The notes below the pieces were generated by a model, which saw only the letters and a list, made by a program, of their open reading frames with translations, was not told where the DNA came from and did not search any database. Position numbers and translations under genes: made by a program. Positions 1 to 10,062 of a stretch of 64,000 nt of DNA are shown here, piece by piece. The stretch is taken from assembly GCA_022361395.1 (NCBI GenBank), contig JAKSAX010000076.1, positions 1 through 64,000 of the forward strand, in the 5' to 3' direction. The DNA comes from Desulfobacterales bacterium. Lineage in GTDB: Bacteria > Desulfobacterota > Desulfobacteria > Desulfobacterales > Desulfobacteraceae. Every line of letters begins with the position of its first letter. The stretch's first letter is position 1.

Positions 1-13
1 GGCGGAAAAACGG

Positions 14-1534
14 TTGCGTGACAGTGAGGAAAAGTACAGGAACCTGGTCGAAGCCTTACCCCAGGGTATATTCATAGAGCAGGAGGGCAGGGTTGTCCTC
101 TTTAATCCGGGACTTGAGCAACTGACCGGGATTACCCCGGACCGTCTGTCCGGAATGCCGGCCGCCAGCCTCTTTGCCGGGGGAGCAAAAGAAATCGGGG
201 GACACGGCCATGCCAGAATCACCAGGCCGGATAAATCAAGGCTCTATATTGAAAAACAATGGGTGGAAATCCGCTTTAACCGAAGACCTGCAAAGCTGTA
301 TACCGTGACTGACATAACGGAACGGGTAAATACCCGCCTGGAAAAGGAACGGCTGGAGTCCGAGCTTGAAAAGGCAAAGAAAATGGAGGCTCTCGGGCTG
401 CTTGCCGGCGGCGTGGCCCACGACCTGAACAATATATTGTCCGGTATTGTGTCCACCCCGGAGCTCCTGTTGATGGACCTGCCGGCTGACAGCCCAATGA
501 AAGCACCCATCGAGACCATTAAGGATTCGGGAAAACGGGCGGCTGTCATTGTTGATGAACTGCTCACCCTGGGCAAGGGGACAGCCAAGGTTATTGAACC
601 TGTGAATGTAAATGAGGTCATTGAGGATTATCTGGTCTCGCCCGAATTCCTTAAATGTTCGGATTTTCATCCCGGGGTCCGGGTAAAGACCTTTCTTGAC
701 GCCGGACTGCCCCTGTTGAACGCCTCCGGCCTCCACCTTCGCAAAGTCGTCATGAACCTGGTGACTAACGCCATGGAGGCCATCGGGAGCAAGGGTGAGA
801 TCCGGATAACCACCACCTGTAAAGATCATTCCAATTCCCGGCTTAAAGGGTATAAAAAGAGACTGAACGGAAAGTACGTGGGGGTGAGAATATCCGATAC
901 AGGCCCCGGTATTGCCCCGGAAGACCTTGACCGGATTTTTGAGCCCTTTTATACGAAAAAAATACTGGGCCGCAGCGGAACAGGCTTAGGCCTCTCAATC
1001 GTCTGGAATATCGTTCATGACCACAGGGGCTGCATCCGGGTGGGAAGCAAAGATTCCGGAACCGTGTTCGACCTTTACTTTCCTGTGGCAACCATATTGC
1101 GGGATACGGATAAACCCGCTAAGATATACACGCTTCACGATTATAAAGGCATGGGACAATCTGTCTTAGTGGTGGATGATGACGCTTCCCAGCAGAAGAT
1201 TTCCGCCAATATGCTCAAAAGACTGGAATATAAAGTCTCTGTGGTTGAATCCGGAGAGGCGGCCATTGAATACCTGAAGACCAACAGGGCGGACCTTGTC
1301 ATTCTGGATATGATAATGGCGCCGGGTATGGACGGCTTATCCGCCTTTAAAGCGCTTCGCTCTGTTGATCCCGGCATCAGGGCGGTGATTGCTTCGGGAT
1401 ATTCAAAAACCGGAGATGTGTTAAAGGCCCAGGCCCTCGGGGCCGGTCCGTTTATCAAAAAACCGTTTTCCCTGCAGACCCTGGGGCTTGCGGTGAAAGA
1501 AGAATTAGAAAGGTTAGATCATGACAACCATTGA
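14..1534 (+). CDS. PAS-domain hybrid sensor histidine kinase with C-terminal receiver domain (5' truncated by window edge)
   Basis: ORF open to window start (AEKRLRDSEEKYRNL is PAS-like); HisKA motif GVAHDLNNILSGI; HATPase motifs DTGPGIAPEDLDRIFEPFYTKK and GTGLGLSIV; C-terminal REC VLVVDDDASQ...DLVILDMIMAPGMDG. Confidence 0.92.
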   Translation: MRDSEEKYRNLVEALPQGIFIEQEGRVVLFNPGLEQLTGITPDRLSGMPAASLFAGGAKEIGGHGHARITRPDKSRLYIEKQWVEIRFNRRPAKLYTVTDITERVNTRLEKERLESELEKAKKMEALGLLAGGVAHDLNNILSGIVSTPELLLMDLPADSPMKAPIETIKDSGKRAAVIVDELLTLGKGTAKVIEPVNVNEVIEDYLVSPEFLKCSDFHPGVRVKTFLDAGLPLLNASGLHLRKVVMNLVTNAMEAIGSKGEIRITTTCKDHSNSRLKGYKKRLNGKYVGVRISDTGPGIAPEDLDRIFEPFYTKKILGRSGTGLGLSIVWNIVHDHRGCIRVGSKDSGTVFDLYFPVATILRDTDKPAKIYTLHDYKGMGQSVLVVDDDASQQKISANMLKRLEYKVSVVESGEAAIEYLKTNRADLVILDMIMAPGMDGLSAFKALRSVDPGIRAVIASGYSKTGDVLKAQALGAGPFIKKPFSLQTLGLAVKEELERLDHDNH

Positions 1535-2864
1535 CCCATTGACAGATGCACACCGCTTGTCAAGACGGAACTTCCTCCGCTATTCAGCACTTACTGCGCT
1601 GACAGGCATGATTTCCGGCTGTGCCATAGATCCGGTTACCGGAAGAAAACAGCTTATGCTCATGTCCCGCGAACAGGAAGTCGCCATTGACAGGCAGCAG
1701 TCTCCCTTTCAGTTTTCATCGGATTACGGGGTAACCCAGGATAAGGCCCTGAATCAATATATCAGCCGCGTGGGGAAATCAATGATGCCGGCGGTCCACA
1801 GGCCGGATATGCCCTATAACTTTCAATGTGTCAATGCCACCTATATAAATGCCTATGCCTTTCCGGGCGGGTCCATTGCCGTTACCCGGGGCATACTTTT
1901 GCAACTGGAAAATGAAGCGGAACTGGCAGCCCTGCTGGGACACGAACTGGGCCATGTCAATGCCCGCCACTCTGCGGAACAGGCTGCCAAAAGCACGGTT
2001 TCCGGACTGCTGATCGGCAGTCTTTCAGTGCTGGCATCCACCCAGGGGGCAGGGCTGGGAGAGCTTACCCAGCAACTCGGGAGCCTGGGGACGGGGTTGT
2101 ACCTGTCAAAGTACAGCAGGGCCAATGAAAGGGAGGCTGACAGCCTCGGTCATCAATACATGACATCTGCCAGGTACAGCTCAAGGGGATTTGTCGGTCT
2201 CATGGACATGCTCAACGGATTGAACAAGGCCCAATCCTCCAGTGTGCAGATGCTCTTTTCAACCCATCCCATGAGTTCCGAACGCTTAGAAGACGCCGTG
2301 AGGCGGGACAGTACCCAATATGCCGCCACAAGGGACCTCCCCCTTCACAGGGAGCGGTATATGGATTCAACTGCAGGGCTTCGCAAACAAAAGGAGGCCA
2401 TTCTTCTGCTGCAGGAGGGAGAAAAACACCTGGTCCGGGAATCCTATGACAAAGCGGCAACCGCTTTTAAATCAGCCATCAGAAAAGCGGACCGGGATTA
2501 TACCGCCCACCTGCTCATGGCAAAGTGCATGCTTATCCGGAAAAAGGCCGATGAGGCAGTATCCCATTCATCCAAAGCCAAACAACTCTACCCTTCAGAG
2601 TCCCAGGGACATTATATTTCCGGGCTGGCAAACCTGATGGCAAACAAGCCCGGGCAGGCAAACCAGGATTTTACACGTTGCGACCAGATCCTTCCCGGCA
2701 ATCCCCAGGTCACCTTTTACAGGGGATATGCCTCGGATAAGGACAACCGGAAAGAATCCGCAGCCAGCCTATATATTGCCTATCTGGAAGCCATCAACTA
2801 TGCCTCCAACAAATACAGCCAATATGCCTATAAGCGGCTGAAAGCGTGGGGGTATGCCAATTGA
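1521..2864 (+). CDS. M48-family metalloprotease, Tat-type lipoprotein with C-terminal TPR-like repeats
   Basis: RRNFLRYSALTALTGMISGC twin-Arg plus lipobox; LLGHELGHVNARH (HExxH); KYSRANEREADSLG. Confidence 0.9.
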   Translation: MTTIDPLTDAHRLSRRNFLRYSALTALTGMISGCAIDPVTGRKQLMLMSREQEVAIDRQQSPFQFSSDYGVTQDKALNQYISRVGKSMMPAVHRPDMPYNFQCVNATYINAYAFPGGSIAVTRGILLQLENEAELAALLGHELGHVNARHSAEQAAKSTVSGLLIGSLSVLASTQGAGLGELTQQLGSLGTGLYLSKYSRANEREADSLGHQYMTSARYSSRGFVGLMDMLNGLNKAQSSSVQMLFSTHPMSSERLEDAVRRDSTQYAATRDLPLHRERYMDSTAGLRKQKEAILLLQEGEKHLVRESYDKAATAFKSAIRKADRDYTAHLLMAKCMLIRKKADEAVSHSSKAKQLYPSESQGHYISGLANLMANKPGQANQDFTRCDQILPGNPQVTFYRGYASDKDNRKESAASLYIAYLEAINYASNKYSQYAYKRLKAWGYAN

Positions 2865-3324
2865 TGAAAAGGATATGGATCCGGTTCGCCGGGATTGTCT
2901 TGCCATGATCGCGGAGACCAGGGTGATAACGGTCTCCACCGGCAGAACAGCCCCGTGGGCGGCGCCGGTCTATTATCTGTATGACGGCGGGTCTTTTTAT
3001 TTTTTTTCAAACCCTGAAGCCAGGCACATCAGGGAAGGTGCGGGCCTCCCCTGTGCGGCTTCGGTCTTCAGGGACGCCTCCGACACCAGTCAGTTACAGG
3101 GCCTGCAGATGTCAGGGGGGATTGAAAAATGCCCCCTGGATGCTGGAACGGCGAAACTGGCGCTGGCCTATGCCGGACATTACGGCATCAAACCAACGGC
3201 AAACAAGGTATTGGACTATTTTAAACACCGGTTCCACGCAAGAATGTACCGGTTTACTCCGGACACCGCTTACTACATGGACAACAGAAGGGGAATAGGC
3301 TCCAGGACAGAAATCGACTTATGA
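2854..3324 (+). CDS. pyridoxamine 5'-phosphate oxidase (FMN-binding split-barrel) family protein
   Basis: ITVSTGRTAPWAAPVYYLYDGGSFYFFSNPEARH pattern typical of the PPOX family. Confidence 0.75.
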   Translation: MPIDEKDMDPVRRDCLAMIAETRVITVSTGRTAPWAAPVYYLYDGGSFYFFSNPEARHIREGAGLPCAASVFRDASDTSQLQGLQMSGGIEKCPLDAGTAKLALAYAGHYGIKPTANKVLDYFKHRFHARMYRFTPDTAYYMDNRRGIGSRTEIDL

Positions 3325-5153
3325 AATTTGCATCGCTAAAGGCAACTGCCAGGTATCTTGAAAAGCAAGGGGAGCTTGTGGTTATAGACCACGAGGTGGA
3401 CCCTTATCTTGAAATTGCTGAAATTACCCGCCGGGTCCACGAAGCCCGGGGACCGGCTTTATTATTCACCCGGGTTAAAAATGCCGGTTTCCCGGCGCTT
3501 TCAAACCTGTTCGGAACCTGGGAACGGACCCTGAAAATATTCGAACCCCAGTTGGACTATGTTAAAGCACTTGTCGATTTGAGATCTGATCCGGCACTGG
3601 CGGTGCGGTCGCCGGCTCTCGGGTTAAAGGCGGCCAAAGCACTGGTCCATGCACTGCCTGTACAGACACCTGTCTCCATGGGGCCACACCTTCAAACCGC
3701 CATAGGCCGCCTGCCCTTAATTCAATGCTGGCCTGAGGACGGCGGTGCGTTTGTACTCCTGCCCCAGGTATTTTCCAGGGAGCCGGGCCATGGTTCGATG
3801 CTCCGCTCCAACCTTGGCATGTACAGGGTCCAGCTCACCGGGAATGATTATGATCCCGGCAGGGAAGTAGGGCTTCACTACCAGATTCACAGGGGAATCG
3901 CCGTCCATCACAAGCGGGCGCTTGAGCTGGACCGGCCCCTGAAAGTATCCATCTTCATTGGGGGGCCGCCGGCCCATACCCTGGCCGCGGTCATGCCCCT
4001 GCCTGAGAATGTGCCTGAGGTAGCCTTTGCCGGCGCCTTGGCCGGAAGGAACTTCAGGTATTGCGACAGAAACGGGTTTATTCTCTCAAATGATGCGGAT
4101 TTTTGTATCACAGGGTATATCGTTCCAAACCGGACCAAGCCGGAAGGACCTTTTGGCGATCACCTGGGGTATTATTCCCTGGCCCACGGGTTTCCCTATC
4201 TCAAGGTGGTCTCGGTATGGCACAGGCCCGGGGCCATTTTCCCCTTTACGGTTGTGGGCCGTCCCCCTGCCGAAGACTCGAATTTCGGCCGCCTGATTCA
4301 CGAGATGACCCGGTCTGCCATCACAGATACCCTGCCGGGTGTCACAGCAGTAAACGCGGTTGATGATGCCGGCGTCCATCCCCTGCTTCTGGCCAAGGCC
4401 CACGAGCGGTATGTGCCTTATGAGGACCGCAGGCCAAGGGAACTGCATACCCATGCCAATGCCATTCTGGGAACCGGGCAGCTCTCCCTTGCAAAATACC
4501 TGTGCATCTGTGCCCATGAGGACAATCCCGGACTTGATGTGAACGATGAAAAAGCCTTTTTTACCCACCTGCTGGAACGGATGGATTTTTCAAGGGATCT
4601 TCATTTTATCACCCGCACAACAATCGATACCCTGGATTATTCCGGAACCGGTCTGAACAGCGGTTCCAAGGTTGTTATGGCAGCTGCGGGACCTAAATTG
4701 AGACAGCTGTCAACAGCTCTGCCCCCTGACTTTTCCCTGCCCGGAGGATTTCACAATCCAGTTCTGGCCGCACCGGGAATGGTGGCAGTGGAAGGGCCTG
4801 AATTCACGGATTATGCTGCGGCCCGGACCCAGATAGACCGCCTGAAAAGAGAATGGGAAAATATTCCCCCCCTTGACGGTTTACCCCTTGTCGTCATTGT
4901 GGATGACGCCGCCTTTACCGGAAAAACCTTTGCCAATTTTCTATGGGTGACTTTTTTACGCTCCAACCCCTCCCATGATATTTACGGCGTCGGTGAGACC
5001 CAGGTTCACAAGCATTGGGGATGCAGGGGGCCGATGATCATAGATGCCCGGATAAAGCCATTTCATGCAAGCCCCCTGGCACCGGACCCTGATGTTGCTG
5101 CCAGGGTTCAGGAGATGGCCAGGGCAGGGGGACCGTTATTCGGCCTTATTTAA
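3321..5153 (+). CDS. UbiD-family decarboxylase
   Basis: GREVGLHYQIHRGIAVHH, EGPFGDHLGYYS, and overall ~610-aa UbiD-like architecture; ATGA overlap with upstream gene. Confidence 0.88.
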   Translation: MKFASLKATARYLEKQGELVVIDHEVDPYLEIAEITRRVHEARGPALLFTRVKNAGFPALSNLFGTWERTLKIFEPQLDYVKALVDLRSDPALAVRSPALGLKAAKALVHALPVQTPVSMGPHLQTAIGRLPLIQCWPEDGGAFVLLPQVFSREPGHGSMLRSNLGMYRVQLTGNDYDPGREVGLHYQIHRGIAVHHKRALELDRPLKVSIFIGGPPAHTLAAVMPLPENVPEVAFAGALAGRNFRYCDRNGFILSNDADFCITGYIVPNRTKPEGPFGDHLGYYSLAHGFPYLKVVSVWHRPGAIFPFTVVGRPPAEDSNFGRLIHEMTRSAITDTLPGVTAVNAVDDAGVHPLLLAKAHERYVPYEDRRPRELHTHANAILGTGQLSLAKYLCICAHEDNPGLDVNDEKAFFTHLLERMDFSRDLHFITRTTIDTLDYSGTGLNSGSKVVMAAAGPKLRQLSTALPPDFSLPGGFHNPVLAAPGMVAVEGPEFTDYAAARTQIDRLKREWENIPPLDGLPLVVIVDDAAFTGKTFANFLWVTFLRSNPSHDIYGVGETQVHKHWGCRGPMIIDARIKPFHASPLAPDPDVAARVQEMARAGGPLFGLI

Positions 5154-5155
5154 CT

Positions 5156-8100
5156 TTGAATCGGGGAGAGATGATGAACAGGAAAATACCGGTAAAACCC
5201 ATTGCTTACGTTGTCACCGCAATTATACTTATCTATGCGTTCCTGGGATTTTTCCTGGTGCCCTATGCAGGCAGAAAGATTGCTGTAACAAATCTGAGCG
5301 GACTGCTTAACAGGCCGGTAAAAATAAAATCAATCAGGTTCAACCCTTTCACCCTTGCGGTAGCGGTTAACAACCTGTCGGTTGAAGACAGCGGCAACCG
5401 GCCCCTTCTCTCTGTGGAGGCAGTCAGGGCCAATCTCTCCCTGATGTCTCTTTTCAGGTTCGCACCTGTTTTGACTGAAATAAGGGTGGATTCCCCTCAA
5501 ATTTTTCTCGGCTTGAACCGTGAGAACCGGTTGAACATTTCAGATATTATAGAAGGATTTGCAGGGGAACCGGAAGTATCGGAGCCTGATAAGGAACCCT
5601 TTCAGTTTCAATTGTCCAACCTGAGCATAAACAAAGGCGGATTGATTTTTTCCGATCAGGTAAGAGGCGTTGATCATAAGCTGGAAAAATTCAACCTTGC
5701 CATTCCCCTGCTGACCAGCATGAAAGGAGAGACGGCTATACCGGTAAAACTCGACGCCGGCTTTTACCTGAATGGTGCAAAGATCACTGTAAGTGCGGAC
5801 AGCACCCCTTTTGATTCTGCCATGTCCACCAGGGTCCGTCTTTTCATACCTGAAATGAGCCTGAGCCCCTATACCCCTTACCTGCCGCTGCCAAAGGCTC
5901 TGGTACTCGAATCTGCCGGGCGTCTTTCCCTGGACCTTGATTTTGGCTTTGACGGGTCAGCTGAGAATTCACTGGCTGCTGAAGGGTTCGTGCGGCTGCA
6001 TGATCTTAATGTGACCACATCAGCCCGGGAACCCCTTTTCTCCAGCCCCTTGGTTGCAGTTGAGACAGATACCGCAAACCTGCTGGGAGATAAGATCAAT
6101 CTTGGGAAAATAATTGTGGAAAAACCGGAGCTTCATCTTTCACGGATGGCTGACGGACAACTCCGGATCATAACCCTCTTAGGGGGGGACGGCACACCGG
6201 AGAAAAATTCCGGAAATGTTCACGGGGGCGGTGAAAAAGGCGGCCGCCCGGCTCCCTTCGGGCTTGAACTGGCCAAAGGCATCATTAAAAATGCCAGGGT
6301 GACCTTCAGGGACATGGGGGTAACCCCTGAGTTCGGAACAACCGTTTCCGGACTTGATTTTATGGTTGAGAACCTGGTGGTGGATGATCAGGTATCTGCA
6401 GATTATGACCTGGGGTTTGTAACCGAATCTGATGAACGGGTTTCGTCTTCAGGACACCTGACAACGGGCTCCGGTGCCGCTATCAAGGGGCGGCTCTCTT
6501 TGAAACAGGTGGTGCCGGAAAAATATCTGGCTTATTACCGGCCCTTTATCGGGGACAGGGTGAATATTAACCGGATAGCGCTTGACACCGGGTTTGATCT
6601 CTCGGTTAACCAAAACGTTCCCGGGGGGAACATCGCTGTGAATCATCTAACCCTCTCTGATATCCGGTTAAAGGAAAAAGCCTCTGATAAACCTGCCGCC
6701 AGCCTAAAAGATATCCGTCTTGCCAATATCAAGGTGGATCTTGATAAACAGTATATTGCAATAGACAAGGTCAGGGCCGGCGGCCGGATTCTGCTGCACC
6801 GTGATAAAAACGGGAAAATTAACATGGCTGAAAGCCTGAAGACCTTTCCTGTCCTGGCGGAAAAAAACACAAAGAACGCCACACCTGCAGAACCTGATAA
6901 ATCCGAAAAGCCGGGCTGGGCATTTAACATCGGTGCGCTTTCCATTGAAGACAGTCACCTGGAATTCTCTGATCTCAGCAATGGTGAACCTGTTAATATA
7001 AAGCTTTCGGATATCAGCCTCAATACCGGAAACATCAGTACTGAGGCTTCGGAAAATGGACACCTGACCGCTGGTATGCAATGGCAGGACAAAGGTAAAA
7101 TATCGATAAAAGGGGAATTCAATATTGCCGAACCAGCCGGTATTTTTGACCTCAGCCTCCACGATATAGACATCCGGTCCTTTCAGCCGTATTTCACAAA
7201 CTATCTGAAACTCATAATAACCCGGGGAAGTATCCAGTCAAAGGGCAGACTTGCCTTCTCCCTGGAAAAACCGGATATGCCGGAGATATCATTTACAGGG
7301 CAGGGAAACCTGGTGGATTTTGCCACCAGGGATAAAATCACGAACAATGACTTTTTTAAATGCAGGTCTCTGTTTCTGTCCGGAATGGATGTCTCTGTTT
7401 TTCCGGTTAAGCTTGCCGTTGAAGAGATCGCATTAACGGATTTCTATAAAAGGGCAACCCTTACTGAAAACGGGAGGTTTAATGACAGGGAAATATTTGT
7501 CCGGAATGCGCCGGCGGATGCATCAGGCCAGTCTGAGGAAAATGATAAGCCGCTCCCTGACGGCGGCGGAATCGCAACGCCGGAGATTAACATTGGAACC
7601 ATAACCCTGCAGGGGGGGCATGTTAATTTTAACGATCATCTGGCCAGGCCCAATTACACGGCCAATATGACCGAAATTGCAGGACGCATATCAGGTCTGT
7701 CAACCACTGCTGCCGAACCTGCCGATATCGTACTGAAGGGGATTCACGGCCGCCACTCTCCCCTTGATATTTCCGGCAGGGTTGATCCTTTCAGCGAGAC
7801 CCGGCTTCTTGAGTTAGCCATTTCCTTTAAAAATATCGAGCTGCCTGAATTCAACACCTATTCAATGAAGTATCTCGGGTATGAGATTGAAAAGGGAAAA
7901 CTGATGCTGGACCTGAAATACAATATCAACGGAAACGATCTGTCATCCAGCAACAGGCTCTTTTTTGACCAGTTCACCCTGGGCAACCAGGTGGAAAGTG
8001 AAAACGCCACCTCACTGCCTCTGGAGCTTGCCATATCCCTGATGAAAAATTCCAGAGGAGAGATAGATCTTGACCTGCCTGTAGAGGGGAAACTGGATGA

Positions 8101-8752
8101 CCCTGAATTCAGCTATGGCAAGGTGCTGGCAACCACCTTTCAGAATCTGATACTCAACGTGATTAAGGCCCCGTTTAAGTTTCTGGGTTCTCTTTTCGGC
8201 AGCGGCATGGAAGAACTCGGATATGTGGAATTTTCTCCGGGCAGTGAGCAGTTGAATGATAAAAACAGGGAAAAACTGGATAGACTGATATCCATGCTTG
8301 AGGAAAAAGAGGACATTGACCTTGAAATCAGAGGGCAATATGACGCTGCAAAAGATGAAGACAACCTCCGGAAAACAAAATATGACGCCCTGATCGCGTC
8401 ATATCTGCCAGGGGACAATGGCGGCAATGCCGATACCGTTATATCCGAAGAGATGCGCATCTCATTGATCGAAACCGCATATGAGGCTGCGGAGTTTCCG
8501 AAACCAAGGAAAGAATCCGGCCGGGAAAAAGAGATCGGACTCCAGGAAAAGGAAAAACTGCTGTTCACCAGTATCGAAGTCCAGGACAGCGAACTTCGAC
8601 GCCTTGCAAAAAGCCGGAGTGAGAATATCAGGGATTATATCCTTGGATCGGGAAAGATCGAGCCTGCCCGCATTTTTATCCATGACCCGGACAGGATTGA
8701 ACAGGAGGCCGATGAGTCAACAGATGTCAAAACCCTGTTCAGGTTAAAATAA
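5156..8752 (+). CDS. DUF748/AsmA-like large envelope protein
   Basis: N-terminal TM segment; long repetitive beta-rich AsmA-like body; C-terminal EFSPGSEQLNDKNREKLDRL typical of DUF748 proteins. The first in-frame Met of a good RBS context is near 5171..5177 (ATGATGAAC). Confidence 0.8.
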   Translation: MNRGEMMNRKIPVKPIAYVVTAIILIYAFLGFFLVPYAGRKIAVTNLSGLLNRPVKIKSIRFNPFTLAVAVNNLSVEDSGNRPLLSVEAVRANLSLMSLFRFAPVLTEIRVDSPQIFLGLNRENRLNISDIIEGFAGEPEVSEPDKEPFQFQLSNLSINKGGLIFSDQVRGVDHKLEKFNLAIPLLTSMKGETAIPVKLDAGFYLNGAKITVSADSTPFDSAMSTRVRLFIPEMSLSPYTPYLPLPKALVLESAGRLSLDLDFGFDGSAENSLAAEGFVRLHDLNVTTSAREPLFSSPLVAVETDTANLLGDKINLGKIIVEKPELHLSRMADGQLRIITLLGGDGTPEKNSGNVHGGGEKGGRPAPFGLELAKGIIKNARVTFRDMGVTPEFGTTVSGLDFMVENLVVDDQVSADYDLGFVTESDERVSSSGHLTTGSGAAIKGRLSLKQVVPEKYLAYYRPFIGDRVNINRIALDTGFDLSVNQNVPGGNIAVNHLTLSDIRLKEKASDKPAASLKDIRLANIKVDLDKQYIAIDKVRAGGRILLHRDKNGKINMAESLKTFPVLAEKNTKNATPAEPDKSEKPGWAFNIGALSIEDSHLEFSDLSNGEPVNIKLSDISLNTGNISTEASENGHLTAGMQWQDKGKISIKGEFNIAEPAGIFDLSLHDIDIRSFQPYFTNYLKLIITRGSIQSKGRLAFSLEKPDMPEISFTGQGNLVDFATRDKITNNDFFKCRSLFLSGMDVSVFPVKLAVEEIALTDFYKRATLTENGRFNDREIFVRNAPADASGQSEENDKPLPDGGGIATPEINIGTITLQGGHVNFNDHLARPNYTANMTEIAGRISGLSTTAAEPADIVLKGIHGRHSPLDISGRVDPFSETRLLELAISFKNIELPEFNTYSMKYLGYEIEKGKLMLDLKYNINGNDLSSSNRLFFDQFTLGNQVESENATSLPLELAISLMKNSRGEIDLDLPVEGKLDDPEFSYGKVLATTFQNLILNVIKAPFKFLGSLFGSGMEELGYVEFSPGSEQLNDKNREKLDRLISMLEEKEDIDLEIRGQYDAAKDEDNLRKTKYDALIASYLPGDNGGNADTVISEEMRISLIETAYEAAEFPKPRKESGREKEIGLQEKEKLLFTSIEVQDSELRRLAKSRSENIRDYILGSGKIEPARIFIHDPDRIEQEADESTDVKTLFRLK

Positions 8753-8826
8753 AAAACGGAATTTCATTTTGATTTCCCCTTATAATCTGTTAAGGTTCAG
8801 CTCTTTGCCAACACGGGGGATCGAAA

Positions 8827-9474
8827 ATGTTGAAAAAGCTTAAATTTATAATATATACCCGGCCGTTTATATTTTTTGCCTATTACCTTATCCGGTTCTA
8901 CTCTCTGACTTTCAGACTGAAAGTTGAAAATGAAGCCCAATGGCAGAGACTGCTGGATGAAAATAAGACCGTCCTCCTCTGTACCTGGCACCAGCAGTTT
9001 TTCTCAGCCATCCGCCATTTTAAGACCTACGCCAGATTCAACCCCGGATTGATGATCAGCCAGAGCCGTGACGGGGATCTGATCTCCGGTGTTGCCAACA
9101 GAACAGGCTGGCATACGCCAAGGGGCAGCTCTTCCCGGGGCGGGAAACAGGCCATGGGTGCCATGATTGATCATATTAACACTTACAGGTTCGGCGCCCA
9201 TATCCTTGACGGCCCCAGGGGGCCCATCGGCAAGGTTAAACCCGGTGCCATAAAGATGGCCCTTGAAACCGGCGCCATCATCGTTCCTTTTTACGTAGTT
9301 GCCGATAATGCCTGGTTTTTCAACTCCTGGGACAGGTTTATGCTGCCCAGGCCCTTTTCCCGGGTAACCCTCTCTTTTGGCAACCCGATCCACCTGGATA
9401 CTGAAAAACTGCCCTTTGAAACCCTGCGCCTTGAACTTGAAAAGCAGATGACGCCGGGGCTTCATCTTGTATAG
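8827..9474 (+). CDS. lysophospholipid acyltransferase family protein (DUF374-like)
   Basis: LLCTWHQQFFSAIR; SQSRDGDLISGVANRTGWHTPRGSSSRGGKQA; DGPRGPIGKVKPGAI. Confidence 0.88.
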   Translation: MLKKLKFIIYTRPFIFFAYYLIRFYSLTFRLKVENEAQWQRLLDENKTVLLCTWHQQFFSAIRHFKTYARFNPGLMISQSRDGDLISGVANRTGWHTPRGSSSRGGKQAMGAMIDHINTYRFGAHILDGPRGPIGKVKPGAIKMALETGAIIVPFYVVADNAWFFNSWDRFMLPRPFSRVTLSFGNPIHLDTEKLPFETLRLELEKQMTPGLHLV

Positions 9475-9572
9475 AAAAAAGAAGCGGAATAAAGCAAAAG
9501 TAGATTGACTTAAGGAGGGATTTCAGGCCAAGATAGGCGAAAACAGCATATATTTAAAATGTTACACAACTA

Positions 9573-9671
9573 AGGGATCGCGTAAGGATAAGTTCACATT
9601 CTGATTGCAGAATACCCAATGCTTACGGGGTGTTGGAAACAGACCAGGTGACGTTACTTTGCGCTATCCAT
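9573..9671. repeat. MITE-like full-length imperfect palindrome, copy 1
   Basis: AGGGATCGCGTAAGGATAAGTTCACATTCTG...CAGACCAGGTGACGTTACTTTGCGCTATCC; clearly homologous to 53671..53771. Confidence 0.75.
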
Positions 9672-9687
9672 AAACCCGGAGGCTGCC

Positions 9688-10059
9688 ATGGATACCCCCC
9701 CTGAGAAGGCTGTGTTCTTTCATTTTAGGTTTAAATTTCTTGCGATCACCTCTATTGCTTTCCTGCTTTACATCATTCTGACCGGGGCATCCGAGCTTGA
9801 CCAGTTTGCCTCAAGCCCTCAGTTCAAACTTGTGGGGCCCTTTTTTCTCCTTGCCGGCTGTTTCTTCCTGATTTTCCGGCGGGTTCCCATAAAATGCCCC
9901 CATTGCTATAAACTGGTTTCCACACGAAAAGATTGGACGTGCTGCGAATGCGGCACCCCCCAGGGTAAAGAACGGTACCTGGTTGACAAATGCCTTCACT
10001 GCCGGCAGGTACAGGCAACCGCATCCTGCGATCATTGCAATAAAGACTTTAAATTATAG
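9688..10059 (+). CDS. small membrane protein with C-terminal zinc-ribbon-like Cys pairs, unknown function
   Basis: one to two TM segments then CPHC...CCEC...CLHC...CDHC. Confidence 0.65.
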   Translation: MDTPPEKAVFFHFRFKFLAITSIAFLLYIILTGASELDQFASSPQFKLVGPFFLLAGCFFLIFRRVPIKCPHCYKLVSTRKDWTCCECGTPQGKERYLVDKCLHCRQVQATASCDHCNKDFKL

Positions 10060-10062
10060 GAA

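Noticed and set aside
236-829. 197-aa minus-strand ORF (and others such as 4086..4568 -, 30891..31514 -, 48916..49602 +)
   Set aside because: Antisense shadows of strongly supported genes; no RBS/domain support
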